Source of the DNA: Nitrospirota bacterium
GTDB taxonomy: Bacteria > Nitrospirota > Nitrospiria > Nitrospirales > UBA8639
Length of the DNA stretch: 5,767 nt
Assembly (NCBI GenBank): GCA_003228495.1
Contig: QIDY01000122.1
Location: forward strand, 1 to 5,767
Reading direction: 5' to 3'
This document shows, piece after piece, positions 1-5,767 of this stretch (the first letter of the stretch is position 1; each line of letters starts with the position of its first letter). The position numbers and the translations under genes were made by a program. The notes under the pieces are model-generated. The model ran no database searches. It was not told where the DNA came from and saw only the letters and a program-made list of their open reading frames with translations.

Positions 1-39
1 ACTTTTTTGACCATTCCCGTCGGTGATATCGATCTTTCC

Positions 40-663
40 AAGGACATGTATGTGCCATGGGAGAGAGATATTCAACAGTCCCATTCGCGTTCTCACCTGA
101 CAAAAGAAGGATTTCCAGATTAACCCATTACTGAAATCGGATTTTCCCAATCTGGTTTGCTGAAAGAGATGTGGATAGTCGTTTTCTAGCTGCTCATAAA
201 TTGCCGGACAACCCCATAGCCCTATGGTCAAAACCTCATCAAGTTTTGCGGTATCTAAAACGCAATTTTTTCAATGCGGATGAATTTATAGCAGGGATAG
301 GCTAAGAAAGCGAATTGCCAAAATGACAAACTCGGCACTAACCTTTTTCAATTACTCTCGCGCTTGGAGGCCCGCGTGGAACGCCTGAAAATCTTCCTCC
401 ACACGTTACCGAATGGATACCGTTCTGCCATTGAATTTCTGGTTGCCAGCTTGTTTGTCTTGCCTACCTAAAAAATGTTAACTATTGCATTCTGCCTGTA
501 CAACTTGATAGATGAGTTGTCCTCGGAAAAGATCACCGCAGACTTTGTCGACATCCAATTGCACGGACCCGCTGGACCATACCAAGGCCTTAATGATGAT
601 AAAGGCTATGCGGTAAAAGATGCACGGATATTAAAGGACATGGTACAAAAGCCAACCACATAG
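40..663 (+). pseudogene. Decayed DUF72 (YecE-like) family gene
   Basis: No frame is open throughout, but blocks typical of DUF72 proteins, a TIM-barrel family of unknown function, occur in the right order in different frames. The clearest are NDKLGTNLFQL, then LERLKIFLHTLPNGYR-like residues ending SAIEF (frame of 322-435), then IAFCLYNL, ITADFVDIQLHGPAGPYQG and NDDKGYAVKDARILKDMV (475-660). Weaker upstream blocks are KDMYV (40-54), WFAERDVDSRF (153-185) and PDN...LRYLKR (frame of 135-305). Stops at 121, 132, 298, 303 and 469 and several frame changes break it. About 25-30 residues usually present between YQG and the NDxxGYA block are missing near 589. The usual EFRHPSWF motif reads EFLVASLF. 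The last 62 codons from ATG 475 are open but hold only the C-terminal third of the family. The 301-663 part is firm; the start near 40 is tentative. Confidence 0.75.
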
Positions 664-674
664 GTCAGCCCATC

Positions 675-691
675 GTTAAATATTTTTTAAC
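675..691. repeat. AT-rich inverted repeat upstream of the transporter gene
   Basis: GTTAAA and TTTAAC flank a 5-base spacer, TATTT, 31 bases before the transporter start codon. It lies in the 58-base gap between the DUF72 remnant and the transporter. It could be a regulator site or part of an AT-rich promoter, but no convincing -35/-10 pair accompanies it. Such short AT-rich repeats also arise by chance. Confidence 0.3.
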
Positions 692-721
692 ATCCCGCCA
701 CAAGAACACACACGAAAAACG

Positions 722-3232
722 ATGAAGTCTGGATTCTTCCACTTTTACAAAAAAACGGTCATTGAGCGACCCGCGCTTTCTTTATTGGTCTTTTTTCTTA
801 TGGTGGCGTTTTTTGGTTACCATGGACCGAACCTGAAACTCGATGCCTCAGCCGAATCAATCGTCTTGGAGAACGACCCGGACTTGCGATATTACCGGGC
901 CATCCGTGAAATCTATGGCTCCGACGATTTCCTCGTTATTACCTACACGCCTTTTGACGATCTTTTGTCTCCAACGTCTCTTGCGGGCCTGAAAGCACTT
1001 CGCGAGGATTTGCAACAATTAGAGCGAGTCTCCTCGGTGGTGACCATTTTAGACGTCCCCTTATTGAACAGCCCCAAATTGAGTATTTCTGAACTAACGG
1101 ATGATGATATAGAAGTGAGAACGTTGGAGACACCGGGCGTAGACAAGGAACTTGCACGACAAGAGTTTCTGGAAAGCCCTATTTACCAAAATAATCTTGT
1201 CAGTCCAAACGGCCGTACCACAGCGCTCCTCGTGAACTTCAAACGCGATGAAAAGTATGTTTCTCTTTTAACAACGCGAAACACACTCAGAGAAAAGGAT
1301 ATTTCGTCAGGACTTACGACCGAGGAGTCCCATCAGTTGAGAAAGGCGGCCAAAGAATTTTATGACTACCATGCCCTGTTCATTGAGCAAGAGCGCCAAG
1401 ATATTCGAGTCGTACGAGGGATTCTTGATCAATACCATGACAAAGCCAACATGCACGTGGGCGGGGCTCGGATGATCACTGCCGATATGATCAGCTTTAT
1501 TGAACACGACATTAGCGTCTTCGGTATAGGAGTGGTCTGCTTCTTAATTGTCGCCCTGATTTTCTTTTTTAGAAAACTGCGTTGGGTGGCACTCCCCATG
1601 TTGTGTTGTTTGACCTCGATAATCGTCATGGTCGGATTTCTTGGATTGCTTGACTGGCGAATCACCGTTATTTCATCGAATTTTATTTCTTTGTTACTCA
1701 TTATAACCATGTCGCTAACCATCCACCTCATTGTGCGGTACCGGATCTTAATCGAAAACAATCCCGGCGCAGATCAAAAAACACTGGTATTCGAAACCAT
1801 GCGCATTATGGCAGAGCCATGTTTTTATACGGCCATCACGACCATCGTGGCGTTTTGTTCTCTTGTTGTGAGCGATATCCGCCCGGTCATCGATTTTGGA
1901 TGGATGATGACCATCGGGATCGCGTTTGCCTTTGCCCTTAATTTTATTCTTTTCCCTGCCGTGCTCACATTTTTACCTCCCGAGAAATTTACGGCACGTC
2001 GAGACTTTACACAAACCTTCACGCTGCGGATGGCCTCCCTCACACAGCACTACCCGAAGCAGATCGTGTTGTTGTGCTCGGTTTTGGCAATCGTAGGTGC
2101 TTTGGGCATTGCACAATTGGAAGTGGAAAACCGGTTCATCGATCACTTTAGGAGCACAACGGAAATCTACCAGGGCATGGAGCTCATTGATACTCAATTA
2201 GGGGGAACGATTCCTCTAGAATTTGTGATTGACGCCGATGCCGAATTTTATGTGTCCCTCAAGGAGTTAGAAGAAGCCGACGATGCCTTTGAAGATCCCT
2301 TCGCAGACGAAGAAGAGGACTCAAACGAGACGACCTATTGGTTTAATGGCGATATGCTTCAGAAAGTCGAAGAAATTCATGACTACCTTGAACAGCTCCC
2401 AGAAATTGGAAAGGTGCTGTCGATTGCCACGGGAATGAAAGTTTTCCTGCAACTCAACGATGGGCGTATGCCGGAGGATTATGAATTGGCGATTCTCCGA
2501 AAGTGGATCCCGGAAGATGTCAAAAAGGCGCTCATCGACCCGTACCTTTCTGAAGACGGGAATCAAACCCGTATTACCATGCGCCTGATTGAATCAGCCC
2601 CCACTCTTAAACGCAAGGAACTCATCCATAAAATTAAGGCTTATCTGGTGAACGACATGGAGTTTGATGATACCAATGTCCACCCGACAGGCTTAGCGGT
2701 TCTCTATAACAATCTGCTTCAAAGTCTCTATAAATCCCAAATCCTTACTCTAGGTGCAGTTTTTTTTAGTATTCTTGCGATGTTTATGGTCCTTTTTCGA
2801 GGGCTGTCTATCGCTTGTCTGGCGATCATGCCAAATTTGCTTGCGGCAGGAATGGTACTCGGCCTTATGGGGTGGTTGGGCATACCGTTGGATCTGATGA
2901 CCATCACCATTGCTGCGATTACCATTGGGATTGGGGTTGACGATACGATTCACTATATCCATCGATTTCAGATCGAATTTAAAAAATACCGGAACTATTT
3001 GGCGACGGTGAAAGCCTGTCATAGCAGTATTGGCATCGCGATGTATTATACCTCTCTCACCATTGCAGTAGGTTTTTCTATTCTCGCCTTATCAAATTTT
3101 ATTCCGACGATATATTTCGGCCTCTTAACAGGATTTGCCATGCTTGTGGCACTCTTGAGCAATCTAACGTTTTTAGCAGCTTTACTGATTATTTTTAAGC
3201 CCTTAGGTCAAGAAGACAATGAAGAGGCATGA
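722..3232 (+). CDS. RND superfamily (MMPL-type) transporter
   Basis: This 836-residue inner-membrane protein has the duplicated RND layout. TM1 is at about 17-35, followed by an outward loop (36-260), and TM2-6 are at about 263-418. TM7 is near 446-465, a second large loop follows (466-672), and TM8-12 are at about 674-826. Family signatures include the GGAR...DMISFIEHDISVFG entry into TM2, ISSNFISLLLIITMSLTIHL (318-336) and GIGVDDTIHYIHRF (736-749). The Asp pair D740/D741 sits where RND proteins carry proton-relay acids; the matching first-half segment has none. Proteins of this type (COG1033, related to HpnN) are thought to move lipids or other hydrophobic molecules using the proton gradient; the substrate cannot be read here. 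An acidic run occupies residues 515-536. The start codon has no strong Shine-Dalgarno, but the N-terminus (short basic stretch, then TM1) fits. No periplasmic adaptor or lipoprotein partner is adjacent. Confidence 0.93.
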   Translation: MKSGFFHFYKKTVIERPALSLLVFFLMVAFFGYHGPNLKLDASAESIVLENDPDLRYYRAIREIYGSDDFLVITYTPFDDLLSPTSLAGLKALREDLQQLERVSSVVTILDVPLLNSPKLSISELTDDDIEVRTLETPGVDKELARQEFLESPIYQNNLVSPNGRTTALLVNFKRDEKYVSLLTTRNTLREKDISSGLTTEESHQLRKAAKEFYDYHALFIEQERQDIRVVRGILDQYHDKANMHVGGARMITADMISFIEHDISVFGIGVVCFLIVALIFFFRKLRWVALPMLCCLTSIIVMVGFLGLLDWRITVISSNFISLLLIITMSLTIHLIVRYRILIENNPGADQKTLVFETMRIMAEPCFYTAITTIVAFCSLVVSDIRPVIDFGWMMTIGIAFAFALNFILFPAVLTFLPPEKFTARRDFTQTFTLRMASLTQHYPKQIVLLCSVLAIVGALGIAQLEVENRFIDHFRSTTEIYQGMELIDTQLGGTIPLEFVIDADAEFYVSLKELEEADDAFEDPFADEEEDSNETTYWFNGDMLQKVEEIHDYLEQLPEIGKVLSIATGMKVFLQLNDGRMPEDYELAILRKWIPEDVKKALIDPYLSEDGNQTRITMRLIESAPTLKRKELIHKIKAYLVNDMEFDDTNVHPTGLAVLYNNLLQSLYKSQILTLGAVFFSILAMFMVLFRGLSIACLAIMPNLLAAGMVLGLMGWLGIPLDLMTITIAAITIGIGVDDTIHYIHRFQIEFKKYRNYLATVKACHSSIGIAMYYTSLTIAVGFSILALSNFIPTIYFGLLTGFAMLVALLSNLTFLAALLIIFKPLGQEDNEEA

Positions 3233-3340
3233 ATTCACATTTCAACCTGGTAGAAATACGCAATACGGTCGGGGGACCTGAACACTGTGATGAGGCCCAG
3301 TTACGTCGAAACCGCTTACCCTCAATCATCAATCACAGGG

Positions 3341-3369
3341 AACAACCGTAGAAAAAATGACAGGTTGTT
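3341..3369. repeat. 7-bp inverted repeat with A-rich spacer
   Basis: AACAACC and GGTTGTT are perfect inverted arms around a 15-base spacer that contains six A residues. A hairpin could form on either transcript, but the A/T tract lies in the loop rather than after the stem, so it does not have the form of an intrinsic terminator. The function is unknown, and chance occurrence is possible. Confidence 0.3.
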
Positions 3370-3599
3370 TGGAAAGCTGAAGGCAGAAAATGCGGCTAGA
3401 TTTTTCGGAAGGCCAAAACAATGGTTCCGAGCCAACCCAAAAACAGGATATTCATCAGAAATCCTTCCATTCTTATATCTATCGGCAATTTGGCTTCTTA
3501 GGTTAAGTTTTTTCTTGTTCATAGCAGTTTTCTTCACTTTTTTACCTCAAACCCACCCACCGACGAAACCTACGGGAAGGTCAGGAAGCAGGAAATCTC

Positions 3600-3617
3600 G
3601 GACAGGTGTCCACACCT
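3600..3617. repeat. Two overlapping inverted repeats downstream of coaBC
   Basis: GGACA-GG-TGTCC (3600-3611) and AGGTGT-CC-ACACCT (3604-3617) share eight bases, so only one of the two hairpins could form at a time. The element lies 41 bases beyond the coaBC stop, where a transcript end or 3' stabilising hairpin might be expected. No U-run follows on the minus-strand transcript, so a standard intrinsic terminator is not supported. Confidence 0.35.
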
Positions 3618-3657
3618 ATTCGTATGCACCAGAGGGGGAATGGAGAAGAGGATCGCC

Positions 3658-4899
3658 TCAGGAAGTGGGCGACGAAACAGTCTGAACGGCAGAAGAAGGA
3701 AGGGGAAGAGTCATTATATGATCAAGGAGGATATCGGCAAGTTGACGTTTCGGCATACGAGAAATTGGATGAGGTGCCACATTGGGGGTCAAGAGAATCA
3801 CTTCATTGAAATCATTACCAAAGGCAGAATGGTCACCACCAACTTGATTGACGACTACCATATCGAGTTGCTTGCTTTTAAGCTTGGCTTTCCCGTGTTC
3901 AATGAGATTTTCGGTTTCGGCAGCAAACCCGATCATTCGTTGATGGGTTCGTTGGGCAGAAAGTCTCAGTAAAATATCCGGCGTACGTTCAAGCAGAAGC
4001 ATCTCATCCGTCCATTGTTCTTTTTTGAGTTTCTGAGAGAGGACAAGTTTCGGGCGAAAGTCTCCGACGGCTGCAGCCATAATAAGCGTTGTGGCCCAAT
4101 TGAAGCGCGCCGTCAACGCTTGCAACATCTCATCGGCCGTTATTACGGGCACCCGCATGACTCCCTGAGGACACATAAGCTTGGTCGGTCCTGAAACGAG
4201 CACCACCTCAGCTCCTCGGTATATAGCAGCTTCTGCTAAGGCATAGCCCATTTTCCCGGATGAGCCATTACTGAAAAATCTGACGGGATCAATTGGTTCT
4301 TGCGTGGGGCCGGCAGAAATCAATACTCGCTCCCCTTGCCAATCCCTTTGAGGGTGAAGAACAGCTTCCACAGCAGTCAGGATTGTGTCCTCATGAGCCA
4401 ACCGCCCCTGGCCCCATTGTCCGGAAGCGAGCTCTCCAATCTCTGGTTCGATCATAATAGCGCCTCGATTTCGCAAGGTCTCGGCATGTGCCTGCACGGT
4501 GGGGTGAGACCACATTTCCCCATCCATGGCAGGACAAATCATGAGCGGGCATTGCACCGTCAGCGCCATCGTCCCCAACACATCGTCAGCTAATCCCAGA
4601 GCCAATCTGGCGAGAGTATTCGATGTACACGGGGCCACGAGTAACAGATCGGCCTGTTTGGTCAGTGAAAGATGCTTCATGTCCTGATGACCAGAAAACA
4701 GGTCACAGGTAACCGGTAAACCGGATAACACTTCAAATGTGAGCGGAGCGACAAATTGTGTCGCAGATTCGGTCATCACCACATGGACGGTAGCTCCTGA
4801 CTGAGTCAGAAGCCGAAGGAGCCCAATCGCTTTATAGGCCGCAATGCTCCCCGTGACGGCAAGGACCACTCGCTTACCAGCCAATTGAAAATTTGGCAT
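3658..4899 (-). CDS. coaBC: Bifunctional phosphopantothenoylcysteine decarboxylase / phosphopantothenate-cysteine ligase
   Basis: This 413-residue cytosolic flavoprotein joins cysteine to 4'-phosphopantothenate using CTP (CoaB) and decarboxylates the product to 4'-phosphopantetheine (CoaC, FMN), two steps of coenzyme A synthesis. The CoaC half (about 5-183) has GSIAAYK (17-23), the decarboxylation His76, PCTSNT (90-95, usually PASANT or PATANT), PAMDGEMW (123-130) and GELASGQWGQGR (155-166). The CoaB half (about 188-397) has SAGPTQEPIDPVRFFSNGSSGKMG, AAAVGDFRP (275-283), the KLKK motif (290-293), GFAAETEN and a late VNQVGGDHSAFG. Positions run one ahead of E. coli Dfp at His75, Asn210 and Lys289, which makes the alignment secure. 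The usual Asn125 is then Asp126 and the usual Cys158 is Ser159. Length and domain order are normal. The gene starts 20 bases after rpoZ with a weak Shine-Dalgarno, suggesting co-transcription or translational coupling. Confidence 0.96.
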   Translation of the reverse strand: MPNFQLAGKRVVLAVTGSIAAYKAIGLLRLLTQSGATVHVVMTESATQFVAPLTFEVLSGLPVTCDLFSGHQDMKHLSLTKQADLLLVAPCTSNTLARLALGLADDVLGTMALTVQCPLMICPAMDGEMWSHPTVQAHAETLRNRGAIMIEPEIGELASGQWGQGRLAHEDTILTAVEAVLHPQRDWQGERVLISAGPTQEPIDPVRFFSNGSSGKMGYALAEAAIYRGAEVVLVSGPTKLMCPQGVMRVPVITADEMLQALTARFNWATTLIMAAAVGDFRPKLVLSQKLKKEQWTDEMLLLERTPDILLRLSAQRTHQRMIGFAAETENLIEHGKAKLKSKQLDMVVVNQVGGDHSAFGNDFNEVILLTPNVAPHPISRMPKRQLADILLDHIMTLPLPSSAVQTVSSPTS

Positions 4900-4919
4900 C
4901 GTTCTTTGCTCAAGCAGCC

Positions 4920-5291
4920 TTATGCCTCAGATTGGGGATTAGCCTCGGCTACACCATGTTGAGCCGTATCGTCAATATACACACTCAGCTCTTTTTTGAT
5001 TTCTTTGGCGGTTTCATCCGGTTGCGCGTAAAGGGCCGGATCGATAGGTCGTTGATTAACCATCTTAGCATCCCGGATCGCGTCCTTGGCTTCTTGTCCA
5101 ATAAGATAGGGCACGCTGCCTTGCAGAACTTCTTCAAGAGCCTTTGACGTTTCTTTGGAAAATTTACTTGTCGTCGTGGACTCTGCCCCTTGGACCAGTT
5201 GTTTAGCGCGTTGAGCCGCAATCAGCACAATCCGATAACGGGAATCAAAGTCTTTTTGATGATGTTGGGGTAATAACGATAACGCATCCAT
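4920..5291 (-). CDS. rpoZ: DNA-directed RNA polymerase omega subunit
   Basis: Omega is the small polymerase subunit that chaperones beta-prime and helps assemble the core enzyme. The 123-residue product opens MDALSLLPQ, then carries the family core SRYRIVLIAAQRAKQL (residues 17-32), a polar stretch, and FSKETSKALEEVLQG (44-58), which corresponds to the usual K-x-x-x-x-A-L-x-E-I segment. It is longer than the E. coli protein (about 90 residues) because of a hydrophilic C-terminal tail rich in Glu, Asp and Ala. Its position between gmk and coaBC is the standard arrangement in many bacteria and supports the call. I chose ATG 5291 because the protein then begins at MDALS and GAGGT lies six bases upstream. 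A GTG at 5297 would add Met-Ser and has its own possible Shine-Dalgarno. Confidence 0.92.
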   Translation of the reverse strand: MDALSLLPQHHQKDFDSRYRIVLIAAQRAKQLVQGAESTTTSKFSKETSKALEEVLQGSVPYLIGQEAKDAIRDAKMVNQRPIDPALYAQPDETAKEIKKELSVYIDDTAQHGVAEANPQSEA

Positions 5292-5297
5292 CGACAC

Positions 5298-5309
5298 ACC
5301 TCATCCTTT
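5298..5309 (-). promoter_or_regulatory. Ribosome binding site(s) of rpoZ
   Basis: On the minus strand the leader reads AAAGGATGAGGT. GAGGT (5302-5298) is six bases before ATG 5291, and AAGGA (5308-5304) is six bases before the alternative GTG 5297. Both spacings are acceptable, so the start is not settled by spacing alone; the ATG is preferred for its codon and for the usual family N-terminus. Confidence 0.6.
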
Positions 5310-5358
5310 CTGTGTAATTGATCCAGCTAACCATTGAGTGTACACCAAAACACCGGCT

Positions 5359-5767
5359 TTACCGAAATACTTGGGCAGGATCCACATGAATGGTTCGAAC
5401 CCGCTCAGCCACAATGACCGCTCGCAATTCCTGTATCGCCTGCTCTAACCTTTCATTACGAATCGTATAGTGGTATTCGGTATAGCTTTTCATTTCCTCT
5501 TGGGATTTTTGAAATCGACGGTCTTGTTCTTCAGAAGAATCCGTGCCTCGTTCAGCCAACCGGGTTCGCAAGGTTTCCAACGAAGGGGGGAAGATAAAAA
5601 TCGTGACCGCCTTCTGTAAGGTTTTCATGACTTGGCGAGCGCCTTGCACATCGATATCCAATAAAATATCGGCGTGGGACCCCGGCTCCTGCTCCAATTC
5701 CTTCCATGGCGTTCCGTATAACCGGCCGTACACTTCAGCCCATTCCGCAAAGGCATGCTCCGAAATT
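5359..5767 (-). CDS. gmk: Guanylate kinase, C-terminal part (5' end beyond window)
   Basis: Gmk phosphorylates GMP to GDP with ATP in the cytosol, feeding GTP and dGTP supply. The window holds the last 135 codons; the frame is open from the edge (first full codon 5766-5764) to the stop at 5359, so the N-terminus with the P-loop is outside. GTG 5733 is not the real start, because the family sequence continues upstream as ISEHAFAEWAEVYGRLYGTP, matching the usual F-x-E-W-A-x-V-x-G-x-x-Y-G-T-P of the GMP-binding region. Next come DILLDIDVQGARQV, the conserved acidic strand, then IFIFPPSLETLRTRLAERGTDS with the lid arginines (RGTDS...RRF), and a C-terminal Y-x-Y-x-I-x-N-E-x-L-E-x-A-x-x-E-L segment. 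Nothing in the visible part looks defective. The stop is 67 bases before rpoZ; I see no clear promoter in that gap, so joint transcription is likely. Confidence 0.95.
   Translation of the reverse strand, partial: ISEHAFAEWAEVYGRLYGTPWKELEQEPGSHADILLDIDVQGARQVMKTLQKAVTIFIFPPSLETLRTRLAERGTDSSEEQDRRFQKSQEEMKSYTEYHYTIRNERLEQAIQELRAVIVAERVRTIHVDPAQVFR

Larger units (their letters stand above)
3233..3657. other. 425-base convergent intergenic region, no convincing gene
   Basis: The gap lies between the ends of the plus-strand transporter gene and the minus-strand coaBC. A plus-strand frame opens at GTG 3287 and runs to 3685, and a minus-strand frame spans 3322-3537. They overlap each other, show no recognisable family, and lack a well-placed ribosome binding site. 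The first also runs 28 bases into coaBC. Plus-strand T-rich stretches (3508-3513 and 3537-3543) follow no stable GC-rich hairpin, so no intrinsic terminator can be called for either gene. Two inverted repeats inside the gap are listed separately. Confidence 0.6.

Noticed and set aside
1..123. C-terminal end of a separate upstream gene (frame 1, stop at 121)
   Set aside because: The residues resemble no family I recognise. KDMYV and EGFPD fit the start of a DUF72 protein about as well, so I treat it tentatively as the beginning of the pseudogene; a separate gene end cannot be excluded.
475..663. 62-codon plus-strand reading frame as an independent small gene
   Set aside because: Its sequence is the C-terminal third of a DUF72 protein with an internal deletion, and matching upstream family blocks lie in other frames, so it is part of a pseudogene.
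3267..3278. GGTC-GGGG-GACC as a terminator for the transporter gene
   Set aside because: The stem is only four base pairs and no T-run follows.
3497..3513. CTTA-GGT-TAAG followed by six T as an intrinsic terminator on the plus strand
   Set aside because: A four-base AT-rich stem with a three-base loop is too weak to call; the T-run alone is not enough.
3322..3537. 71-codon minus-strand frame downstream of coaBC
   Set aside because: It is antisense to another unsupported frame, with no recognisable domain and no convincing ribosome binding site.
3287..3685. 132-codon plus-strand frame with a hydrophobic middle segment
   Set aside because: It begins at GTG without a well-placed ribosome binding site, shows no family features, has a low-complexity basic C-terminal half, and runs into the antisense of coaBC.
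3640..3972. 110-codon plus-strand frame
   Set aside because: It lies almost wholly antisense to the secure coaBC gene and has no family resemblance.
5292..5358. Internal promoter between gmk and rpoZ
   Set aside because: On the minus strand there are loose matches such as TTTTGG and TACACT, but no pair has both good sequence and 16-18 base spacing.

Overview
The window looks like ordinary chromosome from a Gram-negative bacterium. The minus-strand order gmk, rpoZ, coaBC and the flavour of the proteins would fit Nitrospirota (Nitrospira-like) or a deltaproteobacterial-type lineage. This is inferred from family resemblance and gene order only; no rRNA or other marker is present.

Layout: (1) Positions about 40-663, plus strand, are the decayed remains of a DUF72 (YecE-like) gene. 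Recognisable family blocks lie in different frames, with stops and internal deletions. (2) Positions 722-3232, plus strand, encode an intact 836-residue RND/MMPL-type inner-membrane transporter. (3) Positions 3233-3657 are a 425-base gap between convergent genes, with no convincing gene and a few inverted repeats. (4) Positions 3658-5767, minus strand, carry the housekeeping cluster, read in the order gmk (cut by the window edge), rpoZ, coaBC. The 67- and 20-base gaps suggest co-transcription.

The transporter and the housekeeping cluster face each other and have no evident functional link. Within the cluster, Gmk makes GDP from GMP, omega helps assemble RNA polymerase, and CoaBC carries out two successive steps of coenzyme A synthesis. 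This grouping is common in bacteria.

I see no mobile element, CRISPR array, RNA gene or undescribed multi-gene system. The two points most worth a second look are the CoaBC decarboxylase domain, where two residues that are normally catalytic appear as Asp126 (usually Asn) and Ser159 (usually Cys), and the DUF72 pseudogene, which simple ORF calling would report as a small hypothetical protein.
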